Below, piece by piece: positions 33,374 to 43,372 of a DNA stretch of 64,000 nucleotides. The position numbers and the translations under genes are program-made. This DNA comes from Bacteroidota bacterium (lineage in GTDB: Bacteria > Bacteroidota > Bacteroidia > Chitinophagales > Chitinophagaceae): the NCBI GenBank assembly GCA_023424015.1, contig JAFAEM010000035.1:28440-92439 (forward strand), read 5' to 3'. The notes beneath the pieces are model-generated. The model did no database searches, was not told where the DNA came from, and saw nothing but the letters and a program-made list of their open reading frames with translations. Position 1 is the first letter of the stretch, and every line of letters begins with the position of its first letter.

Positions 33374-36300
33374 TTAAAGTTTCTGCAACTTCAGATTCTG
33401 ATCGATGCCTGCTCCGAGAATATGCAGGTAATAAACCCCGCTCTTCAGTCCCTGTACATTGATCATCACATTATTGTTGCCTTTGCGGATATTGATCGAC
33501 TGTTTGAGCACCACGCGCCCGCTGTTATCTGTTATCTTCCATACCGCAGTTCCTTCTTTTGTGGATGAAACCATCAGGCGGGTGTCACCGGTTGTCGGAT
33601 TGGGCGAGAGGATCACACGATTGGCAATATCACCCAGGTTGACGGATACTATATTGGAATAAATAAACTTACCGTCACTGTCAACCATTTTCAAACGGTA
33701 GTAGATCACCGTAGATGCAAGATTATACACCTCATGATCCAGGTGTGAATACAGATTCTGGTTATTAGCGCTGCCTATCGCTGTTACATTACCGATCACG
33801 TTGAAGCTTCTGCCATCGAGGCTACGTTCCACATCGAAATGTGAAGTATTGATCTCGTTGGCGGTTTCCCATTGTAATAGCGTCGCGTTGTTTTGCAGGC
33901 TTGCCTTGAAAGAAACCAGGTCAACCGGCAGTGTGATATGAGAGTTGCTGAAATAGAATGATGAGAAGCTGCTAATCTCACCCTGCAGCACATATCCATT
34001 ATTGGTGCCAAAAGCCTCTGCCACAGTAGGTGTAATTAACTGTGTATTGGCTACCATCGCTGTCTGGTTGACGTCATTATTCTTTAAAATGTTCAACCCG
34101 CTAACCGCACCGGAATAACCATCGGCAACAAATGCATCAAATTCTGCCTTCGAAATATAAAGCCTGATCCATACCGGGCTCGATGGTTGGTTTTGAGGTG
34201 TAATCGTCAGGTTACGGTTCAGGTATTTTTTGCCCAGCTTGATCCTGCTGGCACCGTTGACTTTGTACAATGTCGTGGTAATGGTTCCCAGGTCCTGGCC
34301 CCTTGCATGGATCTCCGCCACTATATTACTATTGGTATCGGTAATTGGCACCCACAGATTGTTGTTTTCATTAGCTGCGCTGATCACAACCGTATTTGCG
34401 TTTTCAAATACATTGGGTTTTCCCGGGGCAATTTCAACACTATTTGGTATCGTACTCTTGTTATTATTTAATGGATCGGCGATATAACCCAGGAAAGTGT
34501 ATTTCTGCAGACAACCTGCACATGCAGGTACTACCGGGAATTGTGCACTGGGACCCGAAGTACTGGTACTTCTGTCCATCACCACATATATATCTTTTCC
34601 ATTGGGCCCGAATGCCAGGTCGCGGTAACGGTTAATGCTGCCGAAATAACTAACGGTATCGTAACCGCCGGTTTTTATCACTGTATCACCTGTACCATTC
34701 AACCTCATCCTTACCAGGCGTCCCCACTTCAAAGAAGCTGCAACAAGTGAACGTCTCCAACCGGGAATATTTGATTTGGTATACAGGTCAAGGCCCGACC
34801 AGCCCTCAGAAGGCCACTCTCCATTGTTTGGTATTGGTGTGGTATTCCAAAGAGAATTAAGACTGGGATAAAGATCTGAACTTGGGTATGCGGAAAACAG
34901 TGGATCCTTATAGTTCGTTATCGCAGCTGCATTGGCTGTTTCATTGTTAATCACCGGGCAACTTGAAGGGTGCGCGGGGTTCATACCAGGTGCAGCACCT
35001 GCTGTTGTACCATTAGCATTATTATCTTTTGCATATCCGATCACCAGCGGGTGACCATAGTTCATATCCCGTTCAATTATATTGACCTCGTCATCGCTGA
35101 ATGGGCCATGAGACGAGCCATACAGTTTATTAAGTACCGGATCATAGGCAAACCCCTGGTTGTTGCGGATACCGGTAGCCCATACCGCGCTTTGTACGCC
35201 GAGTGTAACATTATATGGATTGTCGTTGGGTATCCACCTGTTTAATGTACCGGCATCTGCATCGGGTTCGAGGTTGAACCGGAGAATCTTTCCTTCGTAT
35301 GAATTCAGCCATTGTGCTTTCAGGGTACGCATGTGGTTACCAAACTGGCCTGCACCCATATCGCCACTTGCATAAAACAGGTAGTCGACGCCATTCACTG
35401 GCACAATGATCATACGTTGAGAGTTGTGGTCATTACTGCCAGGCAGGGTATCACAAAGCGATACGGGAGATTCAAGCCGGTTGGTACCGGTATTATAGGT
35501 GAACCGAACAATGCGGTTGGTAAATACGGTGGAGGAAGTGCGGCTATGTACATAAGATATGTAAACATAATTTTGGGGTGTAACCGGGTCTAAAAACCGG
35601 GGATGAAGTACAAGGCCCGCCAAACCGCCCTGGAAACCGGTAGTATTATCGAACTGGGCATTGAACACCCTGTCGGCAAGGGGCAGAAAGGTGCTGTTCT
35701 GGGCGATGTTCAATACTTCAGTTTTACCACCGGATTCAGGATCTATTCTATTAACGCGATATCCTTTCGATTCAGTTACCCACAGGTAATTATCCGGTCC
35801 ATACGTTACTTCCCAGGGGTCGGCGAGCAGGTTGGGACCCGACAACGTTGTGGTCTTGAATACTTCATTCATGCGCCCCGAACCCGCCGTCACACAAATA
35901 TCAAATCCATAATTACCAGATGGGGCGGTAGTATTATTCTTATGTATTCTTATATAATAAGTGTTTCCAATAGTCAGGGCGGTACCCACGGTAAGCGTAG
36001 CGCCACTTGCACAGGCCACCTGGGTCATAGAACCACAGCTACCCGACAAAAGCTGTATTCTTACATTGCCGCTGCCGCCCCAGCCTCCACCGAGACTGGT
36101 GAGCTTGATGGTGGGAAAGTTTGCCGGCGCGACAAATTTGTACCAAACATCCTGTGATGTGGTTGATCCGCAGGAGGCGATACCTGCTCCTTCCACCGTA
36201 GCACCGGTGAGGGTTTGATTAGTAAGCTGACTGCTGCCAGGTATACAGGAAGAAGCTGCCGTTATATCTGTGGCATTGGCACAATTGTCATTTGCAGGAG

Positions 36301-37015
36301 GTATAATCTCGTTCCACGAAATGATGGTCCTGCGTGTGTTGATATTGTTTGTTTGGGTTTGTGTAACGTTTGCTACATTTCCAGCTGTTGCACGAATATT
36401 ATACGCTGCCGTATGTGATTGATCACTACCCCCGGTATTCCTATATTGATCGGCTAACCCTGTTTTACTCCAACCAGCGCCTGTTAGGGATCCCCAGGTA
36501 CTAGCCGCAGCACTAGCCCAAAAAGCCATGGTAACCGTCTTGGATACCGTAGTTGTCAACCCGGTTATCTGAACGGCTGTGTTGGTTGTCGAGTTGGTGG
36601 TCTGCGCAACATGAACACCCCAGGTGCTATTGCTATTGGTGGGCCTGAACACGTACATGATGGCAGATAGCGGGATGCTACTACCTCCACCCGAAACTAC
36701 AGGATTCCCCGACCAGGTTCCGTTAAACGTACACCAGAAAACCCGGGTAGATTGGTTACCTCCCGAGTTATATGCAGCTTCTGAAGTCCATGTCTGGCCG
36801 GCAGCAGAAACAGTTAGTGTGACACCGGTATTCCTGTAGTGTGCAAAGATCACCACAAGATCGCCTGCCTGCATGTTTGCAGGAGGAGAAACGGTAACGG
36901 TATTTGTAGTTAACGATCCGTTATCGCCGGGATTACTGGATACATTAAAAAAACTTTGTGAAAATAATTGACTTGTAATAATGATAAAGAGCAAAGAAAG
37001 TAGTGGTTTTTTCAT
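33374..37015 (-). CDS. T9SS-secreted PQQ-type sugar (glucose/sorbosone) dehydrogenase with extra N-terminal modules
   Basis: 1213 residues, signal peptide ending SQLFSQ. The N-terminal module (about 22-240: FNVSSNPGDNG, AGDLVVIFAHYRNTG, IMYVFRP) is shared with the divergent gene at 37191. A NDNCANATDI...DVWYKF beta domain (about 242-378) follows. The dehydrogenase-like beta-propeller (about 385-870) carries WEVTYGPDNYLWVTES, GGLAGLVLHPRFLD, SSHGPFSDDEVNIIERDMNYGHP and FGPNGKDIYVV. Near the end are an FN3-like segment, LLQWETANEINTSHFDVERS, and a sorting domain starting LSPNPTTGDTR. It probably oxidises a sugar or polysaccharide end at the cell surface; PQQ dependence is assumed from the family. 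Confidence 0.88.
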   Translation of the reverse strand: MKKPLLSLLFIIITSQLFSQSFFNVSSNPGDNGSLTTNTVTVSPPANMQAGDLVVIFAHYRNTGVTLTVSAAGQTWTSEAAYNSGGNQSTRVFWCTFNGTWSGNPVVSGGGSSIPLSAIMYVFRPTNSNSTWGVHVAQTTNSTTNTAVQITGLTTTVSKTVTMAFWASAAASTWGSLTGAGWSKTGLADQYRNTGGSDQSHTAAYNIRATAGNVANVTQTQTNNINTRRTIISWNEIIPPANDNCANATDITAASSCIPGSSQLTNQTLTGATVEGAGIASCGSTTSQDVWYKFVAPANFPTIKLTSLGGGWGGSGNVRIQLLSGSCGSMTQVACASGATLTVGTALTIGNTYYIRIHKNNTTAPSGNYGFDICVTAGSGRMNEVFKTTTLSGPNLLADPWEVTYGPDNYLWVTESKGYRVNRIDPESGGKTEVLNIAQNSTFLPLADRVFNAQFDNTTGFQGGLAGLVLHPRFLDPVTPQNYVYISYVHSRTSSTVFTNRIVRFTYNTGTNRLESPVSLCDTLPGSNDHNSQRMIIVPVNGVDYLFYASGDMGAGQFGNHMRTLKAQWLNSYEGKILRFNLEPDADAGTLNRWIPNDNPYNVTLGVQSAVWATGIRNNQGFAYDPVLNKLYGSSHGPFSDDEVNIIERDMNYGHPLVIGYAKDNNANGTTAGAAPGMNPAHPSSCPVINNETANAAAITNYKDPLFSAYPSSDLYPSLNSLWNTTPIPNNGEWPSEGWSGLDLYTKSNIPGWRRSLVAASLKWGRLVRMRLNGTGDTVIKTGGYDTVSYFGSINRYRDLAFGPNGKDIYVVMDRSTSTSGPSAQFPVVPACAGCLQKYTFLGYIADPLNNNKSTIPNSVEIAPGKPNVFENANTVVISAANENNNLWVPITDTNSNIVAEIHARGQDLGTITTTLYKVNGASRIKLGKKYLNRNLTITPQNQPSSPVWIRLYISKAEFDAFVADGYSGAVSGLNILKNNDVNQTAMVANTQLITPTVAEAFGTNNGYVLQGEISSFSSFYFSNSHITLPVDLVSFKASLQNNATLLQWETANEINTSHFDVERSLDGRSFNVIGNVTAIGSANNQNLYSHLDHEVYNLASTVIYYRLKMVDSDGKFIYSNIVSVNLGDIANRVILSPNPTTGDTRLMVSSTKEGTAVWKITDNSGRVVLKQSINIRKGNNNVMINVQGLKSGVYYLHILGAGIDQNLKLQKL

Positions 37016-37126
37016 CGATTGGTGGATTTGGGTTACAAAATAGCAATCAAATAATATTTATGTAAAGAGTGTTTACACCTCTTTTAAACTAGTAGAAACC
37101 CCTATTTTTTTTAAGTATCCTTTCTA

Positions 37127-37156
37127 TTGACCATGTTCACTGGATCGAGTATTTTG
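37127..37156 (+). promoter_or_regulatory. Possible promoter of the 1252-residue surface-protein gene
   Basis: TTG (37127-37129), 20 bases, TATTTTG (37150-37156), close to the Bacteroidota pattern but one base short in the -7 box. It is 34 bases before the start codon. Confidence 0.4.
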
Positions 37157-37190
37157 CTGCGTCCACTATTATGAAAAAACCATAACCACT

Positions 37191-40100
37191 ATGAACCTTT
37201 TTACTCCATCTCGAACCAGGAATGGAATTTATGTACTCATTCAAACCATAGCTTTTTTAGTAATTCCACTTATTTTCTATGGTCAAACCTTTGTTGGCGT
37301 ATCAAGCAACCCTGCTGATAATGGCGGTTTTACCAATGCCACTGTTGCCGTAACGCCTCCAGGTGGTATGCAGGCAGGAGACCTCGTAGTCATATTCGCA
37401 CATACCCGGAGCACTTCTGCGAACCTTGCCATTTCAGCTACCGGTGGCCAGACCTGGACAACGGAAGCCACCTACCAGGGCGGCACTCAAACCACACGCA
37501 TATTTTGGTGTACATATAATGGTACATGGGGAGCGAACCCGTCTGTCAGTGGGGGAAATGGAAGTAATCCCATGTCGGCCAGTATGTATGTATTCAGACC
37601 TGTAAATAATACCAGGCCATGGGATGTGCATATCGCGCAGGATGTTTCAAATAATACAGGTACACTTCATACAATTGTTCCACCGGCCGCCACTACAGTT
37701 CCAAACACAGTTACTATGGCCTTTTGGGCCAGTGCTAATGACAATACCTGGGGTACACTTACGGGGACGGGATGGAGCAAAACGGGATTAGCTAATCAAT
37801 ACAGGAACACCGGCGGTAGTGATCAATCACATACAGCAGCCTACAATATTCGCCCGACAGCGGGTGTGCTGGCTGATGTATCGCAAACTCAGTCCGCGAG
37901 TTTAAACGCCCGCAAGATGATTGTAACCTGGTACGAAGTACCGCCGCCACCCAATGACGATTGTTCAGGTGCGATCTCGCTCAATTCTGCATCGACTTGT
38001 GTAAGTACGACTGGCTCATTGTCTTCTTCAACCTATACCGCACTAACAGGTGCCTGTGGCGCATCAGGTGGAAACAGGAAAGATGTCTGGTATAGTTTTG
38101 TTGCTCAAAGTCTAAGACCTACCATTTCATTATCGTCGGCACCGTCGCAAGCCAGCCTTCAACTTTTTTCCGGAACATGCGGAGCGCTTACCTCCGTGCA
38201 GTGTGCAGTTAATAATACTACACTCACGGCGTCATCAAACCTTACCATTGGTGCTACCTATTATATAAGGGTTTGGTCTGATAATAATACCTCGGGCTCT
38301 TTCGATATTTGTGTTGTTGACCCTCCATCCAACGATGAATGTAGTAATGCGGTAAATCTTGCTGTGACATTTGCCTGTAACAATATACCCGGTATCCTGT
38401 CTTATGCGACAGCCTCATCGATACCTTTGGGCGGTGGTTGTACTGGTCCGCTTACTTCAGATGTATGGTATAAGTTTACCGCAGTAAATAATACAGCACG
38501 GGTGGCGCTAAGTAGTGTAAGTGGCATCACCGGCGCCCGTATTGAAGTTCTCACGGGTACCTGCTCCGGCTTTACCACCGTCGCCTGCGGCGCTTCACCA
38601 TTAGACCTTACAGGCACACTTACAGCCGGCACCACCTATTATGTCAGGGTATACAATACCGGAGCAATGCCTACTGCCGGGACCTTTAATATTTGTGTTA
38701 CCAGCTCACTTCTTCCTTCTGTTCGTCATGGTAACAGCTATGTAAATATTTCTAAAAAAACGACCGGAGGACCTGTACAACCGGGTGATACACTCGAGAT
38801 CCGCATGACTATTAACCATACTTCCGGTACGATGTACTATTTGAGATATCTCGATGACGTACCTACCAATACGGCAATGCTCACGGGTACACAGGATTCT
38901 ATCCGCGTAATTACAAATGAAGGTTTGACCTTCAGAAAATATACACTTGCCGGTGGGGATGACGCGGCGACATATCTTGCCACACCGGGTGTAAATGAAT
39001 ATAATATCAGGCTCAACCTCGGCTTCGGCAGCTTCCCCGGTGGTGCACCGGCCAACAATACAACAGCAGCCGCAAGTGCCACAGGACGGATGGCTAATAC
39101 CGACCGTCCAAGAGGCGGCGGTGGTATCCTGTTTGCCACAGCCTTCAGGGTGGTGGTTACTGGTAATGTGGGCGATACGATCACGCTTAATGCCGGCCAG
39201 TTCTTATATAAAACAACCAACGTGGTCACTGACCCCGATGTTACCCTTACGGCGAATTCCTTCCAGATTCTGATCAGCGACCCGATGGACCTGTGTGCAA
39301 ATAGCATCGGTCTTAATAATGCTGCGGAACTGGGAGGCACCTTTGGTACGGGTACTTCATTGAACCGGGCTTTTGACCTTACCGTACCGATCCCGGGATA
39401 TAGTTTCCTGAATAATGTATCTGCCAGCAATGGCCTGGGTGATGGCCGATATGCGATTGTAAAAAATATCAGCCCGCGAAGCAGTACCAACAGGAACGCT
39501 AACCATGTTCCCAACTGCGGTAGCTTACCTGCCAACGATCCTGACAACTGTAATAACCGTATGCATGGCGGTCACTGGGATATTGATGGTGACCATACCG
39601 GTACGAACGATGCTATAGGCAACGTTCCGCCCGATGATAATACCCCCGGTGGTTATATGCTGATGGTAAATGCCGACTATGTTGCATCAGAGGTATTCTC
39701 GCAAACTTTGAATAATCTTTGTCCCAATACCTACTATGAGTTCTCGGCCTGGTTCCGAAATATTTGTTCTACCTGCGGTATGGATTCAACAGGAGCCCAG
39801 TTCACCAATCCCCCTACCGCTCCGGCAGCTGGTTATGTTGGCGTGTATCCCAACCTCTCCTTTGCCCTGAATGGTCTTGATTACTATAGCACGGGTGAAA
39901 TTGACCTGGGTGGATGGCAGAAAAAAGGCTTTGTATTCCGCACGGGACCATCACAAACCAGCGCGACCTTCTCTATCCGCAACAACTCACAAGGTGGTGG
40001 TGGTAACGACTGGGTTATGGATGATATCGCGGTGGCAACCTGTTTACCAACCATGAGTTATTCACCAACAATTAATCCGAATGTCTGTGAACTAAACCCG

Positions 40101-40949
40101 ATCATCATCGCTGATACCGTTAGCTCATTTTTCAACAACTATACTACCTACAAATGGCAGCGTAGCGTGAACGGTGGCGCCAACTGGACCGATATCACCG
40201 GCGTAACAAGTCTGCCTGATACGAATTATTATATCACCACCTACACGGTACCACCAGCCAGTACAACCCTGGCTGATAGTGGAACACTTTACCGCGTGGT
40301 AGTCGCAACGACAGCAGATAATCTTTCGGATCCTAACTGTAATATATCGGATGGTGTTACCATCACGCTGCACGTGTTGAACTGCGAACCGGTGCTTAAC
40401 GTCGACCTGCTTTCATTCAATGGCATACTTGAGGATACAAAATCCAAACTGACCTGGAGAACATCGCAGGAAGATATGCCTGTTATCTTTGTTATAGAAA
40501 GAAGCAACGACGGGTACAATTTCACACCGGTCGGAGAAGTACCGGGTTATAATAATGGCAGCAGTTCGAATATCTATAATTTCAAGGACCCCGTATCCGT
40601 CAATGATAAGGTATGGTACAGGGTCGTGATCACCAGTCCGAGCAAGAAGAAGAAGTATTCTTCCACGATCCGCCTGGTTAATAACATGCCCGATTTTGAA
40701 CTGACAAACCTGGTCAATCCTTTCAACAGCCGTTTGAACTTCGACATCACGGTGACTCAAAACACTACCATCACGACAGAACTGATTGATATGTCTGGAA
40801 GAACTGTTTTGTCGAACAGGCAATTGGTTTATGCCGGAACAAATAGTATTACGATAGGCAATACCCATGTACTGCAATCCGGTATTTATACCATTCGCGT
40901 ATCAAGCAAGGATAGATTTATCACCAACCGTGTGGTAAAAACAAACTAG
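37191..40949 (+). CDS. Large T9SS-secreted surface protein with adhesion/carbohydrate-binding-like modules
   Basis: 1252 residues. After the signal peptide (IPLIFYGQ) comes the same N-terminal module as the divergent dehydrogenase gene (FVGVSSNPADNG, AGDLVVIFAHTRSTS, SMYVFRPVN). Two Cys-containing beta domains each start NDDC/NDEC and continue KDVWYSF/SDVWYKF. A domain of unknown type spans about 505-700. A jelly-roll-like region follows (about 700-950: MHGGHWDIDGDHTGTN, FSAWFRNIC, WVMDDIAVATC). Then an immunoglobulin/PKD-like part, an FN3-like segment (KLTWRTSQEDMPVIFVIERS), and a sorting domain ending ITNRVVKTN. No catalytic motif is seen; a role in adhesion or glycan binding is likely. A terminator follows about 200 bases downstream. 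Confidence 0.85.
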   Translation: MNLFTPSRTRNGIYVLIQTIAFLVIPLIFYGQTFVGVSSNPADNGGFTNATVAVTPPGGMQAGDLVVIFAHTRSTSANLAISATGGQTWTTEATYQGGTQTTRIFWCTYNGTWGANPSVSGGNGSNPMSASMYVFRPVNNTRPWDVHIAQDVSNNTGTLHTIVPPAATTVPNTVTMAFWASANDNTWGTLTGTGWSKTGLANQYRNTGGSDQSHTAAYNIRPTAGVLADVSQTQSASLNARKMIVTWYEVPPPPNDDCSGAISLNSASTCVSTTGSLSSSTYTALTGACGASGGNRKDVWYSFVAQSLRPTISLSSAPSQASLQLFSGTCGALTSVQCAVNNTTLTASSNLTIGATYYIRVWSDNNTSGSFDICVVDPPSNDECSNAVNLAVTFACNNIPGILSYATASSIPLGGGCTGPLTSDVWYKFTAVNNTARVALSSVSGITGARIEVLTGTCSGFTTVACGASPLDLTGTLTAGTTYYVRVYNTGAMPTAGTFNICVTSSLLPSVRHGNSYVNISKKTTGGPVQPGDTLEIRMTINHTSGTMYYLRYLDDVPTNTAMLTGTQDSIRVITNEGLTFRKYTLAGGDDAATYLATPGVNEYNIRLNLGFGSFPGGAPANNTTAAASATGRMANTDRPRGGGGILFATAFRVVVTGNVGDTITLNAGQFLYKTTNVVTDPDVTLTANSFQILISDPMDLCANSIGLNNAAELGGTFGTGTSLNRAFDLTVPIPGYSFLNNVSASNGLGDGRYAIVKNISPRSSTNRNANHVPNCGSLPANDPDNCNNRMHGGHWDIDGDHTGTNDAIGNVPPDDNTPGGYMLMVNADYVASEVFSQTLNNLCPNTYYEFSAWFRNICSTCGMDSTGAQFTNPPTAPAAGYVGVYPNLSFALNGLDYYSTGEIDLGGWQKKGFVFRTGPSQTSATFSIRNNSQGGGGNDWVMDDIAVATCLPTMSYSPTINPNVCELNPIIIADTVSSFFNNYTTYKWQRSVNGGANWTDITGVTSLPDTNYYITTYTVPPASTTLADSGTLYRVVVATTADNLSDPNCNISDGVTITLHVLNCEPVLNVDLLSFNGILEDTKSKLTWRTSQEDMPVIFVIERSNDGYNFTPVGEVPGYNNGSSSNIYNFKDPVSVNDKVWYRVVITSPSKKKKYSSTIRLVNNMPDFELTNLVNPFNSRLNFDITVTQNTTITTELIDMSGRTVLSNRQLVYAGTNSITIGNTHVLQSGIYTIRVSSKDRFITNRVVKTN

Positions 40950-40980
40950 TGTCGTGTCAAGGTTAGAATGCTGCCTCAAA

Positions 40981-41085
40981 AAGCTTCGAGCGATGAGCTT
41001 CGAGCTTCGAGCTTCGAAACCGATCGTTTGACTACGAAATTTGAGGCCTTGAGCCTCATGGCTCACAGCTCGCAGCTCGCGGCTA
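40981..41085. repeat. Degenerate 7-base gagcttc-type repeats
   Basis: Copies of cgagctt(c) at 40984-41018, then related gagcctcatggctcacagctcg-like variants at 41042-41085. The same sequence style recurs in the gap between atpF and atpH (59552-59612). Confidence 0.65.
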
Positions 41086-41147
41086 AAATAAGAGGAACCG
41101 TAAAAATATGGTTGACTTAACACTAGTACCGTCCAACCACTATAACC

Positions 41148-41186
41148 ACGGGGGTGCAGGCATATCCTGTACCCCCGTTTGCTTTT
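41148..41186 (+). terminator. Intrinsic terminator ahead of pdxA
   Basis: ACGGGGGTGCAGG, five-base loop, CCTGTACCCCCGT (one mismatch), then TTGCTTTT. It should end the transcript of the preceding surface-protein gene; it lies 39 bases before the pdxA start. Confidence 0.8.
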
Positions 41187-41224
41187 AAAGCAGTATTTTT
41201 ATCTTTTCTAAAAATATAAGCTTA

Positions 41225-42322
41225 ATGACCCCCGATAATAAACCCGTGATTGGCATATCCTGTGGCGACCTGAATGGTATTGGAATTGAACTGATCATCA
41301 AAACACTTTCCGACAACCGCATCCTGGACCAGTGCCTGCCCGTGATCTATGCTTCCAATAAGGTGATCAATTTCTACCGCAAATCGCTGACAGATGCCAG
41401 CTTCAATTACCAGAATACAAAAGACTATACCCGCCTAAATCCAAAACAGGTCAACGTATTTAACTGCTGGGAAGAAGAAGTACCCCTGAGCCCGGGTCAG
41501 TTGAGCGAAACCGGTGGTAAGTATGCTATTCTCTCTTTGCAAACCGCGGTAGCGGCCTTAAAGCAAAAGCAGATTGATGGTTTGGTGACCGCACCGATCC
41601 ATAAGAAAAATATTCAGTCACCCGAGTTTAATTACCCGGGTCATACCCCTTATCTCAAACATATGTTTGAAGCCAGGGATGTGGTCATGATGCTTTATGC
41701 AGGTGATTTCAGGGTAGCCCTTCTCACCGAGCATATACCCGTGAGCGAAATAGCGAGGCATATTACCCGCGAAGCGATTACCAGCAAACTGGCTATCATT
41801 CATAAAAGTCTTCAACGCGATTTTGGGATCGACAAACCGCGTATCGCTGTGCTTGGATTAAATCCGCATGCAGGCGACGAGGGTCTGATCGGCAATGAAG
41901 AAGAAACCATCATCAAGCCAGCCATCAAAGACGCAAAAAATAATAATATGCTGGTGGTGGGACCGTTTAGTGCCGATGCATTTTTTGCCCGGAATAACCA
42001 TCAGAAATTCGATGCGGTATTGGCCATGTACCATGACCAGGGACTCATTCCATTCAAAGCGCTGGCGAATGGCGAAGGTGTGAATTTTACCGCAGGCCTT
42101 CCTGCCGTCAGAACATCACCCGATCATGGGGTGGCATTTGATATTGCCGGCAAGGGTAAGGCAGATCCCACATCGTTCACCAGTGCGCTTTTCGAGTGCA
42201 TTGATATCATCAGGCGCCGCGCCCAATACGATGACAACAGGAAAAATCCCGTTCGCAAAATAACCTCTGAAGCATTTGCCAGGATGGAAGACGAAGAAAT
42301 TCGAGAAGAGCCGCAAAAATAA
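41225..42322 (+). CDS. pdxA: 4-hydroxythreonine-4-phosphate dehydrogenase
   Basis: 365 residues, normal length. PdxA oxidises 4-phosphohydroxy-L-threonine in the DXP-dependent route to pyridoxal phosphate. Seen: GISCGDLNGIGIELI at the N-terminus, DGLVTAPIHKKNI, the metal-binding His in YPGHTPYL, LNPHAGDEGLIGNEE (second His), MYHDQGLIPFKAL (third His) and VRTSPDHGVAFDIAGKG. All match the family well. It stands alone between a terminator and the hairpin-repeat array; no other pyridoxine gene is adjacent. Confidence 0.96.
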   Translation: MTPDNKPVIGISCGDLNGIGIELIIKTLSDNRILDQCLPVIYASNKVINFYRKSLTDASFNYQNTKDYTRLNPKQVNVFNCWEEEVPLSPGQLSETGGKYAILSLQTAVAALKQKQIDGLVTAPIHKKNIQSPEFNYPGHTPYLKHMFEARDVVMMLYAGDFRVALLTEHIPVSEIARHITREAITSKLAIIHKSLQRDFGIDKPRIAVLGLNPHAGDEGLIGNEEETIIKPAIKDAKNNNMLVVGPFSADAFFARNNHQKFDAVLAMYHDQGLIPFKALANGEGVNFTAGLPAVRTSPDHGVAFDIAGKGKADPTSFTSALFECIDIIRRRAQYDDNRKNPVRKITSEAFARMEDEEIREEPQK

Positions 42323-42734
42323 AAGGGATGAATTGGCAATGAATTTCGTAACAATCGAATCAAGGGATAATTCGCCACGTAGATATTTATTATTGCATAA
42401 ACCGTCCATACAGGACGGGCTTTTTCTCAATGCATTTTTTTTCTACCCATAAAGCGTCCTGATGGGACGCGCCAAGGTGCCGATATTCAATAATTGAATC
42501 TTATTCATCGGGGTGTCCTCCTTATTCCCCAGATAGATTGTGTGCATCAAAAATTTAATACACAATCCCATTAAATCGGACGTTAATCATCATGGACAAC
42601 CATCTCCCGTAGGGAGATTTTATGGGTAGACTTCCGATGTCCCCAAACACCCACGTCCCTTCGGGACGTTTTATGCCCGATTTTCAATGCAGGAAAAAAC
42701 ATGTTGTGAACGTAAAACACACCGGCAATTCTAT

Positions 42735-42885
42735 AAAATTTCGAAATATTCAACGTATTGCTTGTACATGTTTATCTATGTACACCATGCCAGCAAAAAC
42801 CGTCCCTACAGGACGGGTATCTCCATGCATAATTTTTTCTACCCATAAAACGTCCCGATGGGACGCGGAATGGTGTCTCATTTTC
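42735..42885 (+). repeat. Direct repeat copy 1 (about 151 bp)
   Basis: Runs from aaaatttcgaaa through the two hairpins to ggtgtctcattttc. It is nearly identical to 42900-43051, differing at a handful of positions. Confidence 0.9.
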
Positions 42886-42899
42886 TAACCATTAATCCT

Positions 42900-43051
42900 A
42901 AAATTTCGAAATTATTCAACGTATTGCTTGTACATGTTTATCTATGTAGACCATGCCAGCATAAACCGTCCCTACAGGACGGGTATCTCCATGTATAATC
43001 TTTTCTACCCATAAAACGTCCCGATGGGACGCGGAATGGTGTCTCATTTTC
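42900..43051 (+). repeat. Direct repeat copy 2 (about 152 bp)
   Basis: Second copy, 14 bases after the first; includes the flanking non-hairpin sequence (aacgtattgcttgtacatg), so the duplication is larger than the hairpin element itself. Confidence 0.9.
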
Positions 43052-43300
43052 AAAAATGAATTTGATTCATTCGAACGTCATTTGCAATAATTGAGACAAT
43101 ACGCGATTGAAAAGGATGCCGACATTTTTGGGAACCATCTCCCGTAGGGAGATTTTATGGGTAGGTACCGCCGTACCCCGAACACCCACGTCCCTTCGGG
43201 ACGTTTTATGCATAATCTTCGTAAAGACCGTTAACTAACCGAGCAAAAAATAAATCGTCACGGTGATAACCATAGTGGATCAATATTAGACTTAACAAAC

Positions 43301-43329
43301 AAAAAATGCGCTCTGAGAGCGCATTTTGA
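43301..43329. terminator. Bidirectional intrinsic terminator
   Basis: AAAATGCGCTC, loop TGA, GAGCGCATTTT, flanked by A and T runs. It closes the leftward sugar-dehydrogenase gene ending at 43373. Confidence 0.88.
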
Positions 43330-43372
43330 TCTTATAATATTGCTGAATACACACATCAACTAGCCGACATGA

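Larger units (their letters stand above)
42396..43211. repeat. Array of five two-hairpin repeat elements in both orientations
   Basis: The 1,050-base gap 42323-43372 has no credible gene. It holds elements at 42396-42480 (+), 42598-42675 (-), 42735-42885 (+), 42900-43051 (+) and 43133-43211 (-). Each has hairpin 1, a linker ending TCTACCCATAAA, and hairpin 2. Stems vary but stay paired, for example CGTCCCGATGGGACG against CTCCCTACGGGAG. The minus-orientation units read as inverted copies of the same design. The pattern is REP/BIME-like. Confidence 0.85.

Noticed and set aside
42622..42888. 88-codon ORF across the hairpin repeats
   Set aside because: It is entirely made of repeat-element sequence and has no protein-like features; similar frames arise in any copy.
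42396..43211. CRISPR array
   Set aside because: Repeats are 80-150 bp, occur in both orientations and are not separated by uniform unique spacers; no cas genes are nearby.
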